A DNA stretch of 64,000 bases, taken from SZUA-448 sp964602475. Lineage in GTDB: Bacteria > Bacillota > Clostridia > Lachnospirales > Lachnospiraceae. The position numbers were made by a program, and so were the translations under genes. Below, piece after piece: positions 41,815-50,644 of this stretch. A model generated the notes under the pieces. The model saw only the letters and a list, made by a program, of their open reading frames with translations. It did not search any database and had not been told where the DNA came from. Numbering within the stretch: position 1 is the stretch's first letter; each line of letters opens with the position of its first letter. The DNA is taken from contig CAZRRN010000002.1 in the NCBI GenBank assembly GCA_964602475.1, positions 34,383-98,382 of the forward strand, written 5' to 3'.

Positions 41815-43263
41815 TCAGATTCGTTCTCCCATATAATAGAAACCTTTTGACTCTTTCAACCTGACTGTAATATAACTTCCAAGATCTTGTTCATTACCCC
41901 GAAAATGTACCAAAAGGTTATTGGAAAGTCTTCCTGTTACATAGCCTTCAAGCTGCTGGTTGACTTCCTCCGTTAATACTTCCTGTATGGTTCCAAGTTC
42001 TTTTTCTGTCTGAAGTACAGAATTTTTGTTAACGCAGTCAAGAAGTCGATGAAAACGATCCTGCACGATGTCATCCGGAACCTGATCCGGAAGATTAGCT
42101 GCCGGTGTTCCGCTTCTTTTTGAGTATATAAATGTAAATGCGCTGTTGAATTTAACGGTTTCAACAACATCAAGTGTTTCCTGAAAATCCTCTTCTGTTT
42201 CTCCGGGAAAACCTACGATAATATCAGTTGTTATGGAAATATTTGAATTATATTTTCTTAATTTTTCAATAAGCGCAAGATAATCTTCTTTTGTATATTT
42301 ACGGTTCATTTTTCGAAGTATTTCTGTACTTCCTGATTGCAGAGGCAAATGCATATGTTTGCAAACCTTTGGTTCTTTTGACATTGCCTGAATCAATTCA
42401 TCCGATAAGTCCTTTGGATGTGATGTCATAAAACGTACTCTTTTCACACCGTCAATTTTACATACCATACGGAGAAGTTCTGAAAATGTAACCGGGCTAG
42501 CAAGTGTTTTCCCATATGAATTAACATTCTGTCCAAGAAGCATAATTTCTGAAACGCCCTCGTTTGTCATTTGTTCAATTTCAGTCAGAATATCTTCCGG
42601 CTTTCTGCTTCTTTCGCGCCCACGTACATAGGGAACAATACAATAGCTGCAGAAATTGTTACAGCCATACATAATATTTACACCTGCTTTAAAGGAAAAT
42701 TTACGTTCGCTCGGAAGCTTTTCAACAATTTTATCTGTTGATTCAACAATATCAATCACATGTTTTTCTGAATTTCTTCTGTCTAGAAGCTCAGCAAGCT
42801 GATAGATATTATGTGTACCAAAAATAATATCAACAAATCGATAGCTTTTTTTAATTTTTTCAATTACTTGAGCTTCCTGCATCATACATCCGCAAAGAAT
42901 AATCAGCATATTAGGATTGCTTTTTTTCAGCTTTCCGAGATATCCGATTCTTCCATATACTCTTGTATTAGCATTTTCACGCACTGTACAGGTATTATAC
43001 AGTACAAGATCTGCATGCTCATCTTCCTTTTCGCGGTAACCGATGCTTTCAAGAATTCCAGCCAGCTTCTCTGAATCCTTTGCATTCATCTGACATCCAA
43101 AAGTCTGTATGTGATAGGTATATACAGTTCCTGACTTTTTCATTTTTTCACTTAATCTGGCATGAAGCTTTTCAATAAAAAACATCTGTCGTTCCGGTTC
43201 ATTTACAGGAATCGTCTGCCCGGAGAAATCAGATTCATTATTGCTTATCATTGACATATTCAT
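41815..43263 (-). CDS. miaB: tRNA-2-methylthio-N6-dimethylallyladenosine synthase MiaB
   Basis: This 482-residue radical SAM methylthiotransferase modifies A37 of tRNAs reading UNN codons. The UPF0004 domain holds the cluster cysteines in YHIQTFGCQMN, YNTCTVREN and LCGCMMQ. The radical SAM motif is YGCNNFCSYCIVPYVRGRERSR, whose key part is CNNFCSYC, and a TRAM domain ends the protein (about 415-480). The start ATG 43263 has a weak AAAGTGA site. It is followed downstream (after a gap) by rny; ynzC lies 24 bases upstream. Confidence 0.97.
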   Translation of the reverse strand: MNMSMISNNESDFSGQTIPVNEPERQMFFIEKLHARLSEKMKKSGTVYTYHIQTFGCQMNAKDSEKLAGILESIGYREKEDEHADLVLYNTCTVRENANTRVYGRIGYLGKLKKSNPNMLIILCGCMMQEAQVIEKIKKSYRFVDIIFGTHNIYQLAELLDRRNSEKHVIDIVESTDKIVEKLPSERKFSFKAGVNIMYGCNNFCSYCIVPYVRGRERSRKPEDILTEIEQMTNEGVSEIMLLGQNVNSYGKTLASPVTFSELLRMVCKIDGVKRVRFMTSHPKDLSDELIQAMSKEPKVCKHMHLPLQSGSTEILRKMNRKYTKEDYLALIEKLRKYNSNISITTDIIVGFPGETEEDFQETLDVVETVKFNSAFTFIYSKRSGTPAANLPDQVPDDIVQDRFHRLLDCVNKNSVLQTEKELGTIQEVLTEEVNQQLEGYVTGRLSNNLLVHFRGNEQDLGSYITVRLKESKGFYYMGERI

Positions 43264-43287
43264 ATGTAATCACTTTCGTTAAAATTA

Positions 43288-43503
43288 TTATTGTTTATCT
43301 TTTTTAGACAATTCAGTAACCGAACCATCTGGATTTAATAACGAAATATTACTTAGCGATCCTTTCATATTTTCGCGAATTGCAAGAATGTAATCATGAC
43401 GCAATTTCTGCTGTTCCTGTTTTTCTTCTTCAGTAAGTCCTTCGTTTTTTGATTTATGAAATAATTCATTGATACGCTTAATCTGTTCATCAGTAATTGA
43501 CAT
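43288..43503 (-). CDS. DUF896 (YnzC-like) protein
   Basis: This 71-residue helical protein has the DUF896 pattern IKRINELFHKSKNEGLTEEEKQEQQKLR and YILAIRENMK. In Bacillus, relatives (YnzC, YneB region) are linked to the SOS region and their function is unclear. Here it lies between the flavoprotein gene and miaB, within a likely operon. The ATG at 43503 is nine bases after the flavoprotein stop. Confidence 0.92.
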   Translation of the reverse strand: MSITDEQIKRINELFHKSKNEGLTEEEKQEQQKLRHDYILAIRENMKGSLSNISLLNPDGSVTELSKKDKQ

Positions 43504-43512
43504 TTTATACTC

Positions 43513-45132
43513 CTATCCTATTTGTTTATATTTTGAAATAATTGCTTCAAATACTTTGATTCCATCAACTGCAGCGGAGACAATTCCGCCGGCATAGCCG
43601 GCTCCTTCTCCGCAAGGATAAACTCCTGAAACCGTTGCTTCTAAATTCTCTGAACGTAAAATCCGAAGAGGGGAAGATGTACGAGCCTCAATTCCTGACA
43701 GAACAGCATCCTCACGGTCAAATCCAGGTAATATTCTTCCAAAACGATCCATAGCTTCAAAAAGAGACTCAGATACGAAATCCGGAAGACATTTTCTTAG
43801 GTTGGAAAGAGTGTATCCTCCTTGTATATTCGGACAGACAGCTCCGATTGAAGTACTTTTCATATCATTGCAGAAATCACCAAGCATCTGAACAGGAACC
43901 TTCCCATTGCCGGCGCAGAATGCAAGTTTTTCATAGTGACGCTGAAATTCAATCCCAGCAAGAGGAGTATCGCCAAAGCATTTGAAATCATCTGGAATTA
44001 CCGTAACGATAAGAGCACTGTTTGCATTTGTTTCATTACGAAGATAATTACTCATTCCATTTGTTGAAATATGTCCTTCTTCTGAAGCTGCATTAACAAC
44101 AAAGCCGCCCGGACACATACAAAATGAATAAACGCCACGCCCTTTTTTTGTTGTATAGGTTAGTTTATAATCAGCAGCCGGAAGGTTTGCCCGCAACTTT
44201 TGTGACATTTGATTGTAAGATCCATACTGAAGCTGATCAATCATGCTTTGTGGATGCTCAATACGAACTCCGACAGCAAATGCTTTAGGCTCCATGATAA
44301 CCGCATTTTCATAAAGCATCAAAGCAGTATCTCTTGCGCTGTGTCCAAGTGCTAAAACAAGTATATCACAAGGCATATGTTCTTTTTTGTTCAGTATAAT
44401 TTCTTTTATTTTACCATGTTCTGTAACCATACCTGTTAATTTTGTACGATACATAATTGTACCGCCAAGCCGTTTGATTTCTTCTGTCATGGAATGAATA
44501 ACACCACGAAGCAGGTCTGTTCCAATGTGCGGTTTATTTAGATACATAATCTCAGAGGGTGCACCAAACATCGTAAATATTCTAAGTACCTCTTTAATTC
44601 TTCCATTTGTATCTTTTACCATGGTGTTTAATTTTCCATCAGAGTATGTACCGGCACCTCCCTCTCCGAACTGTATATTTGATTCAGGGTCAAGTTCTCC
44701 GCTGTTCCAGAAATGCTCAATCTTTTGAGTTCTGTTTTCGATTGTATCACCCCGTTCAATCAGAATCGGACAATAACCCTGTTTTGCCAGAAAATAAGTA
44801 CAAAAAAGGCCAGCGGGACCAGCTCCGACAACAACTGGAGAATGCTTTAACAGGACGGAGCCACAGATTTTTATCTGGTATATTGATTCGTTATATTCTT
44901 TGACATGATTCAATCGGAGGAGATTCTTTTGAATAGTGCTTTTATTTTTTACTCTTACGGCTACAGAAACCAAATAACAAATATGGTCCTTATGACGTGC
45001 GTCAAGGGATTTGCGTAGAAGCTTATATTCAATAATCTCATTGATATCGATTTTAAGCTCTCTGCAGATTGCATGTTTAAGATCATCTTCCTGATATCCG
45101 ACAGGCAGTTTTATCTGTTCAATACTAAACAT
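43513..45132 (-). CDS. NAD(P)/FAD-dependent dehydrogenase, uncharacterised type
   Basis: This 539-residue flavoprotein has an N-terminal ferredoxin-like region (about 1-85), the FAD-binding GAGPAGLFCTYFLAKQG (about 102-118) and further typical phrases ESNIQFGEGGAGTYSDGKLN and GEGAGYAGGIVSAAVDG. The family is annotated as FAD-dependent dehydrogenase; the substrate is unknown. ATG 45132 follows GAGGAAAAAT; the first ATG at 45144 lies before that site. It heads a likely operon with the DUF896 gene and miaB. Confidence 0.9.
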   Translation of the reverse strand: MFSIEQIKLPVGYQEDDLKHAICRELKIDINEIIEYKLLRKSLDARHKDHICYLVSVAVRVKNKSTIQKNLLRLNHVKEYNESIYQIKICGSVLLKHSPVVVGAGPAGLFCTYFLAKQGYCPILIERGDTIENRTQKIEHFWNSGELDPESNIQFGEGGAGTYSDGKLNTMVKDTNGRIKEVLRIFTMFGAPSEIMYLNKPHIGTDLLRGVIHSMTEEIKRLGGTIMYRTKLTGMVTEHGKIKEIILNKKEHMPCDILVLALGHSARDTALMLYENAVIMEPKAFAVGVRIEHPQSMIDQLQYGSYNQMSQKLRANLPAADYKLTYTTKKGRGVYSFCMCPGGFVVNAASEEGHISTNGMSNYLRNETNANSALIVTVIPDDFKCFGDTPLAGIEFQRHYEKLAFCAGNGKVPVQMLGDFCNDMKSTSIGAVCPNIQGGYTLSNLRKCLPDFVSESLFEAMDRFGRILPGFDREDAVLSGIEARTSSPLRILRSENLEATVSGVYPCGEGAGYAGGIVSAAVDGIKVFEAIISKYKQIG

Positions 45133-45170
45133 ATTTTTCCTCATTTCTATGCGGTTTTGCTCATAACAGA

Positions 45171-45232
45171 ATTTGTGTCAAGCAACGCGCGGACACAAAT
45201 CTACGTGTGAAAAGTTCATCTTTCGCACTATT
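45171..45232 (-). repeat. Two small hairpins between the flavoprotein genes
   Basis: ATTTGTGTC and GACACAAAT (within about 45174-45202) pair over nine bases around a GC-rich loop, and GTGTGAAA/TTTCGCAC (within about 45205-45230) pair over eight with one G-U. They lie in the 131-base gap between two minus-strand genes. Neither has a clear T run; a terminator or leader is possible. Confidence 0.45.
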
Positions 45233-45263
45233 CTCCACTAAAAAAGTTAATTACTATCGGTCT

Positions 45264-46490
45264 TCATTTGCCGGCAGCATATCCTGCGGCCATTCCGCTT
45301 GCCCATGCAAAATGCAGATTATAACCGCCACATTTTCCATCAACATCAAGAAGTTCTCCAGTAATAAATAATCCTGAAACAAGATTGGATTCCATTGTCT
45401 TCATATTAATCTCATTCAAAGGTATCCCACCGCAGGTTACCTGTGCATATTCAAAGCCCATGGTTCCGGTTACCGAAAGACGAATATGCTTAAAATGGTA
45501 AACAAGAGCATTAAGCTCCTTATCATCAATATTTCTGCAGGGAGACTCAGCTTTTATATGCAGTTCCGTTAGTATAGCATAAACAAGCTTATAATTACAG
45601 ATTCCTCTGAATAAGTATTCTGTTGCCAGATCCGGATTGTGTCTTTTAATATGATAAAGAGATTGGTACAGTTTTTCTTCTGTTATTGTTCTCAATGGAT
45701 CAATTTCAAGAGTAAACTTCTTTTGTAAAATCGGGTCAGCTTTTGAAATATAACGACTGATCTGAAATACCGGAATACCGGAAACTCCATGATCTGTAAA
45801 AATTATTTCACCGACATCCTTATATTGTTCTTTTCCGGTAGAAAGTATTATCTCAGCATCTGTTCTGACCCCGGAAATTTTTTTAACATAACTTTCTTTC
45901 ACACATAGCTGAACCAGTGCAGGACATAGGGAATGAACAGAGTGTCCGAATTTTCTTAATTGTTCATATCCTATACCTTCTGCTCCGTAGCAAGGAGCGG
46001 CAAGTCCGCCTGTAGACAGTATTATTTTCTTAGCCTGATATGTATCATGATCAGTAATTACTTGGAATGTATATGGCCCATTCGGTAATTGATGTAGTTC
46101 AATCAGACGTTCTCCGGTATGAATCGCAACACCTTTATGTATCAGTTCAGCCTCCATAAGCTGAACAACAGAAGAAGCTTGTTCTGACATTGGATAATAA
46201 TAACTGTTCTTTTCTTTACAGCAAATTCCAATCATCTGAAAAAAATCAAGAATGCACTCTGTATTATATTGCAAAAGCAGCTGTTTCAATTCAGTACTAG
46301 TACTTCCGTACTGCTCTACAGATAAAAAACGATTTGTCAGATTACATTTACCATTACCTGTTACGGAAAGCTTTTTACCGAGCTTTCCGTTCTTTTCAAT
46401 TAATAGAACAGATTGTTCATTTTGTGAAGCAAATATAGAAGCCATCATGCCGGAGGCACCTCCACCGATTACAATGATGTCATATTTCAT
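45264..46490 (-). CDS. HI0933/BaiN-family flavoprotein
   Basis: This 408-residue flavoprotein of the HI0933 family has IIVIGGGASGMMASIFA at the N-terminus, SVTGNGKCNLTN, a GGLAAPCYGAEG loop and the C-terminal GELLDVDGKCGGYNLHFAWASG signature. BaiN, a member, reduces bile-acid intermediates in Clostridium scindens, but most members are uncharacterised and no other bai genes are here. ATG 46490 follows GAGGAG; the upstream extension lacks support. It lies 22 bases after the BofC-like gene. Confidence 0.92.
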   Translation of the reverse strand: MKYDIIVIGGGASGMMASIFASQNEQSVLLIEKNGKLGKKLSVTGNGKCNLTNRFLSVEQYGSTSTELKQLLLQYNTECILDFFQMIGICCKEKNSYYYPMSEQASSVVQLMEAELIHKGVAIHTGERLIELHQLPNGPYTFQVITDHDTYQAKKIILSTGGLAAPCYGAEGIGYEQLRKFGHSVHSLCPALVQLCVKESYVKKISGVRTDAEIILSTGKEQYKDVGEIIFTDHGVSGIPVFQISRYISKADPILQKKFTLEIDPLRTITEEKLYQSLYHIKRHNPDLATEYLFRGICNYKLVYAILTELHIKAESPCRNIDDKELNALVYHFKHIRLSVTGTMGFEYAQVTCGGIPLNEINMKTMESNLVSGLFITGELLDVDGKCGGYNLHFAWASGMAAGYAAGK

Positions 46491-46512
46491 AGAATTAATT
46501 CTCCTCTTCTTC

Positions 46513-47184
46513 TCAACTTGTAAGACCGGCAAGTATATCGTATAGCTCTTCGTTATCTTTTACCATGATGCCATTTTCCAACAAAACACATTCTTCTCTG
46601 GTTAGAGAAGCTGCTTCAATTCCTGTATATTCATATATAGTCTTTTTGTCACTGTAATATACAACAACCAGATCATTACGAATTGTAATATAATATTTAA
46701 AGATATGAGTGCTTTTATCATAGTTTTTTCGAAAAACCACTTTTTCCGAAGAAAACGAAACAAGTTCATAAGAGATTAATCCTGCTTCATATTCCGATAT
46801 AGAAAGGTTGTCCATATATTTTCTCAGATAAACAATAACCTCAGCACGTGTAAGTCCTGCAAGATCCGCAGTTGGTGACGATTCAACCGTCAGAATTTCT
46901 CCGGTTTCCATATCATAGGCTTCATAGATACAGACCGTGCTTGACTTGATAATCTGAGTTTCATCAGAAGTAACTTCAATCCCTATTTCTGGTGGAACAG
47001 AGCTGCTTCTTTGAAACTCATCGGCAATTTCTTCATCCAGCAGCAGAAGCATCAGATTTCTGTCCTGCTTATTTTTTAGTAACTCTGCTTTATTTAAGGT
47101 ATTCCGAAAACTAAAATAATAACAGAGACTGTAAAATACAATGATTCCGACAATCATTGTTGAATAGAATAAAAAACGTTTCAT
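46513..47184 (-). CDS. Membrane-anchored protein resembling BofC
   Basis: This 223-residue protein has one N-terminal span (about 3-24) and an exported domain. The last 60 residues (YYITIRNDLVVVYY, YEYTGIEAASLTREEC, LENGIMVKDNEELYDIL) resemble the C-terminal domain of BofC, an intermembrane regulator of the sporulation protease SpoIVB in Bacillus. This is by pattern only. GGAGATGAC precedes ATG 47184. It lies between a SpoVB-like flippase and the BaiN-type gene. Confidence 0.6.
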   Translation of the reverse strand: MKRFLFYSTMIVGIIVFYSLCYYFSFRNTLNKAELLKNKQDRNLMLLLLDEEIADEFQRSSSVPPEIGIEVTSDETQIIKSSTVCIYEAYDMETGEILTVESSPTADLAGLTRAEVIVYLRKYMDNLSISEYEAGLISYELVSFSSEKVVFRKNYDKSTHIFKYYITIRNDLVVVYYSDKKTIYEYTGIEAASLTREECVLLENGIMVKDNEELYDILAGLTS

Positions 47185-47240
47185 GTCATCTCCGATTTGT
47201 TTGATATTCGAAGTATTGACATAATTTTAGCATTTATTCT

Positions 47241-48860
47241 TTAATATATATGCAGCTTTCTTCCGATATTTATCATTCTGCCGCCCATTGGATAGTTTTT
47301 TAATTCTTCTTCATTAACAACTCTCAAGAGAAGAATCAATATAAAATAAACTACAACCGCAGCAATCAGTGCAATTATCAATGCAAGGGTATTACTTGAA
47401 ATCAACTGATAAATCCCCTGGTATATGAAATATGTGATAATCCCCATGATAGCAGAAGAAAGAGTAGGAAGGAGAAATGTTTTAAGTATTTCCTGACGGT
47501 ATCCTGCAATCTGTTTAATTGTAATCCAGTTTAAAATACATACGATAAAAGCAAACGAAAAATTACCGATCACAAGAGCATATACTGAAAGTTTTAGAAA
47601 ATTCAGCATAAAAAATAAAAATCCGATATGAATAATCAGTGAAATAGCGGAATGTACAACAGGTGTTTTTAAGCGATTCATTCCCTGAAGAATTCCGTTT
47701 GTCATTGTAGAGTATGCAAAGAAAACAATTGCAACCGATCCGATTCGCAGAAGATTTGAACTTACCTTGGATGTATCGTGGTAAAGCAGCTGAATTATCT
47801 GTGGTCCAAGAATTCCCATTCCTACAGCAGCTGGAATGGCAATCAACATATTCAATTTGATGGAGGATGCAATCTTTTTTCGAATGTCCAGAAAATTGTT
47901 CTCCTGATAAGAAGCGGAAAGAGACGGTACAATAGCCGCACTTAATGCGGTAGCAATCGCCACGGGTAGATTTGTTAACTGACGGTATTTATTAGTATAT
48001 GCCTCAAGAAGTACAGCACTTTCTGTTTCCGATACGTTGGCGGCTTTCATGTAATTTCCAAAAATTGAAATGTCAATCAGCCCACTGACCTGATAAACTG
48101 TCTGACTTAATATAATCGGCAGCAGTGTCATACATACTGCTTTTAATGCTGTCTTATTTGATTCATCGTTTGTTGTAACATCCTGTGCAATTTTACGCTT
48201 AAAATATTCACGGTTGATATAATAAGCAAAGAATAGAAAAAACAGTCCTGCAATCGCTCCGCACAATGTACCAAGCGTTCCTCCAGCAGCACCATATGCT
48301 GCCTCTGTTACAAGTCCCTTGTGTGCATTCATCAGCAGAAAAGCGGCGAGAATACTAATTACAGCATTTACAATCTGCTCGATAATCTGTGAAAAAGCAG
48401 TCTGAAGCATAGAGCGTTTTCCCTGAAATAATCCCCGGAACACACCTAGTACCGCAACAACAAACAAGGTCGGAGCAAGCACCTTCAACGGATATTTCGC
48501 ACTTGGATAACCGGTCAGACCAGCAAAATACTCTGCTCCGAAAAATAAAACGATTCCTGCAATTCCACCTGTTGCAGATGCAAAAATAAGAGAAACTCTG
48601 AAAATACGGTTCACATTACGATATTCTTTTTTCTGATCTCTGGATGAAATAAGCTTTGAAAGTGCCAACGGAATACTTAATGAAGATAAAATTAATACAA
48701 TACTGTATACCTCGTATGCAGCACCATAATATGCCATTCCCTCGGACCCAATCATCCAGGTCATCGGTATCTTATATAACATACCAATAATTCTTGTAAT
48801 CAGAGACGCTGCTGCAAGAATACTGCCCTGTACAAGATAATTGTTTTTTGACTTTGGCAT
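47241..48860 (-). CDS. MATE-like lipid flippase, SpoVB/MurJ type
   Basis: This 539-residue polytopic protein of the MviN/MATE superfamily has about 14 spans. Features are the N-terminal LVQGSILAAASLITRIIGMLYKIP and GMAYYGAAYEVYSIVL and the charged loops typical of SpoVB and MurJ. Such proteins flip lipid-linked wall or polysaccharide precursors; SpoVB is used in spore cortex synthesis. The start ATG 48860 follows GGGACGGG. Whether it is SpoVB itself or a vegetative relative is open. Confidence 0.87.
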   Translation of the reverse strand: MPKSKNNYLVQGSILAAASLITRIIGMLYKIPMTWMIGSEGMAYYGAAYEVYSIVLILSSLSIPLALSKLISSRDQKKEYRNVNRIFRVSLIFASATGGIAGIVLFFGAEYFAGLTGYPSAKYPLKVLAPTLFVVAVLGVFRGLFQGKRSMLQTAFSQIIEQIVNAVISILAAFLLMNAHKGLVTEAAYGAAGGTLGTLCGAIAGLFFLFFAYYINREYFKRKIAQDVTTNDESNKTALKAVCMTLLPIILSQTVYQVSGLIDISIFGNYMKAANVSETESAVLLEAYTNKYRQLTNLPVAIATALSAAIVPSLSASYQENNFLDIRKKIASSIKLNMLIAIPAAVGMGILGPQIIQLLYHDTSKVSSNLLRIGSVAIVFFAYSTMTNGILQGMNRLKTPVVHSAISLIIHIGFLFFMLNFLKLSVYALVIGNFSFAFIVCILNWITIKQIAGYRQEILKTFLLPTLSSAIMGIITYFIYQGIYQLISSNTLALIIALIAAVVVYFILILLLRVVNEEELKNYPMGGRMINIGRKLHIY

Positions 48861-48887
48861 AAGGTTACCCGTCCCTTTATATCACAA

Positions 48888-50072
48888 TTATTCAAAGACT
48901 ATTCCGGATTTATTATTATCAGGAAAAACAGCGATATATGTTTTTCCGGCATTGATTGAAAGCTCATTCCCGTTCGGATCATAGAAATGTCGTTCATTTT
49001 TACTTTCGTTTTTACTCCATGTAATCGGAATTACCGTTCCGTTTGTAATATAGTAACCGGTACCATTAGCGTCAGCCAGCTTCATTGTCTGGTATCCGTT
49101 ATTATCTATATTCCATTCCTTTACAAACTGAACAAGGATATTTTTGAAGGTAAGTGCTTCACCGGTATTTGAATCAATATGAAGTGCACCAAACTGGTAA
49201 CGTATATATTCCTGAGATACATCATCATATGTAAAATACGGCTTTGAATCAGAAGAAAATTTTAATATAACCTTATTTACCGGAGTTCCGTTTTCAGGAA
49301 TCGTGTTTTCTTCATAAAAATTAAAAAAACTCTTCTGTCCGCTTTTCTTTTCAATTCTCATAGAAGATTGTCCAAGAATATTAAAAAGAGTTGACAGCTT
49401 TAAAAAAACATTATGTGGTGATTCAATTGATTTATCTCTGAAAAATGCGCTGTTGCCGAGTCCGCCTTCAATTCCGTCGATATCATCGATCTTCTGTGCG
49501 GCAATCTGGTCTTCTGCGTAAGGGGTTCTTCCAAAATGAACAAAAATTGCATCATATTCCGTTGCAAAGCTGATGTAATAATGTCTGGCACTTCTGACAG
49601 AACCAATTCTTTTTGCTGATTCGGTAAGCGTATCCTGCGCTTCAAAGATTGCCATAAATCTCGTTATCCCATATTCAACAAGAGCTTCGTAAAGTACATC
49701 CGCTTCTCCTAGTCCGCTTTGCGGTGATGCAGCTTTAATATTATTGATCATTACAGCATAGGGACGGTACTTCGATGCATCTTCCGAAATCCATAGACCA
49801 GTCAGTTGACTGATTACTTCCCCCTCGTGTAATTCTTCCGGTGTCGGTATCGGAGTATCGGTTGGTGTCAATGTCGGTGTTGCTGTAGGATTAGGTGTTG
49901 CGGTTGGAGAAGGTGTTACAGTAGGCGCTGCTGTCGGAGGATCGGTAGGAATTTCCCTGAGCGCTGTCGTTGCTGTCGGTAGATTTTCGTTATTCGCCGG
50001 CTGATTTTTACATCTTGTAAAAAAAGCAGCGCAAAAAATAATTAAAATGGAAATAATCAGATATCTTTTCAT
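48888..50072 (-). CDS. DUF3048 (YerB-like) exported protein with Thr-Pro linker
   Basis: This 394-residue exported protein has a hydrophobic N-terminus ending in FFTRC, a possible but non-canonical lipidation cysteine. A Thr/Pro-rich linker (about residues 33-80, with repeated TPT and PTAT units) leads to the DUF3048 domain (ARPYAVMINNIKAA-like PYAVMINN, GLGEADVLYEALVE, ITRFMAIFE, FVHFGRTPYAEDQI). The domain is widespread in Firmicutes and poorly understood. The start ATG 50072 is 37 bases after ybeY. Confidence 0.9.
   Translation of the reverse strand: MKRYLIISILIIFCAAFFTRCKNQPANNENLPTATTALREIPTDPPTAAPTVTPSPTATPNPTATPTLTPTDTPIPTPEELHEGEVISQLTGLWISEDASKYRPYAVMINNIKAASPQSGLGEADVLYEALVEYGITRFMAIFEAQDTLTESAKRIGSVRSARHYYISFATEYDAIFVHFGRTPYAEDQIAAQKIDDIDGIEGGLGNSAFFRDKSIESPHNVFLKLSTLFNILGQSSMRIEKKSGQKSFFNFYEENTIPENGTPVNKVILKFSSDSKPYFTYDDVSQEYIRYQFGALHIDSNTGEALTFKNILVQFVKEWNIDNNGYQTMKLADANGTGYYITNGTVIPITWSKNESKNERHFYDPNGNELSINAGKTYIAVFPDNNKSGIVFE
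49843..49975 (-). repeat. Low-complexity coding repeat (Thr-Pro linker)
   Basis: Irregular repeats of GGTGTT/GGTGTC-like units on the plus strand, coding on the minus strand for the Thr-Pro linker of the DUF3048 protein. It is a coding repeat and may vary in length between strains. Confidence 0.8.
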
Positions 50073-50109
50073 TTAATAATTCCGTATTACTTAACGGACA
50101 GCTCCTTCC

Positions 50110-50607
50110 TTATTCTCTGGTAATTCCAAGATTTTGAAGAACGGCTTCTTGTTTTTGTTCCATTATATTGCGTTCTTCTTCCGTTACATGATCATATCCA
50201 AGCAGGTGTAAAACACTATGAACAGTTAGAAAAGAAATTTCCCGTTGTTCGGAATGTCCGTATTCTGCAGCTTGTTTTATTACATGCTCATACGATATCA
50301 TAATGTCACCAAGCAGCAATTCTCCGGATTCCGGTGAAAAATCACCTTCCGTCTCCTTCAGCTCTTCATAATAAGCAGGAAACGTATATTCGTGTGCAGG
50401 AAATGACAAAACATCTGTAGAGGAATCAATCCTTCGAAATTCACGATTTGTTTCCTGAACGGAATTATCATCGGTAATTAATACAGAAACCTCAACTTCA
50501 TAAGGACATGCTTCGGAATGTAATGTTTCTGTAATTACTTTATTGATTAATACTGTATAGTCGTAATCAATTGAACCTGTCCATTCATTTTCAATAAATA
50601 TATTCAT
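50110..50607 (-). CDS. ybeY: Endoribonuclease YbeY
   Basis: This 165-residue metal-dependent RNase takes part in 16S rRNA 3'-end maturation and ribosome quality control. The signature histidines are in TVHSVLHLLGYDH, with earlier NREFRRIDSSTDVLSFPAHE and LLGDIMIS. AGGGGGAAAG precedes ATG 50607. It is downstream of phoH and the PgpH-like gene, as in Bacillus (yqfG). Confidence 0.97.
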   Translation of the reverse strand: MNIFIENEWTGSIDYDYTVLINKVITETLHSEACPYEVEVSVLITDDNSVQETNREFRRIDSSTDVLSFPAHEYTFPAYYEELKETEGDFSPESGELLLGDIMISYEHVIKQAAEYGHSEQREISFLTVHSVLHLLGYDHVTEEERNIMEQKQEAVLQNLGITRE

Positions 50608-50644
50608 GACTTTCCCCCTTATTTATACTAAGCATAATACCTCA

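Noticed and set aside
45264..46490. Bile-acid operon suggested by the BaiN-family gene
   Set aside because: No other bai genes are near, and most HI0933-family members are unrelated to bile acids.
49843..49975. Short repeated units that could suggest a CRISPR or satellite
   Set aside because: The units are irregular, have no spacers and encode the Thr-Pro linker of the DUF3048 protein.
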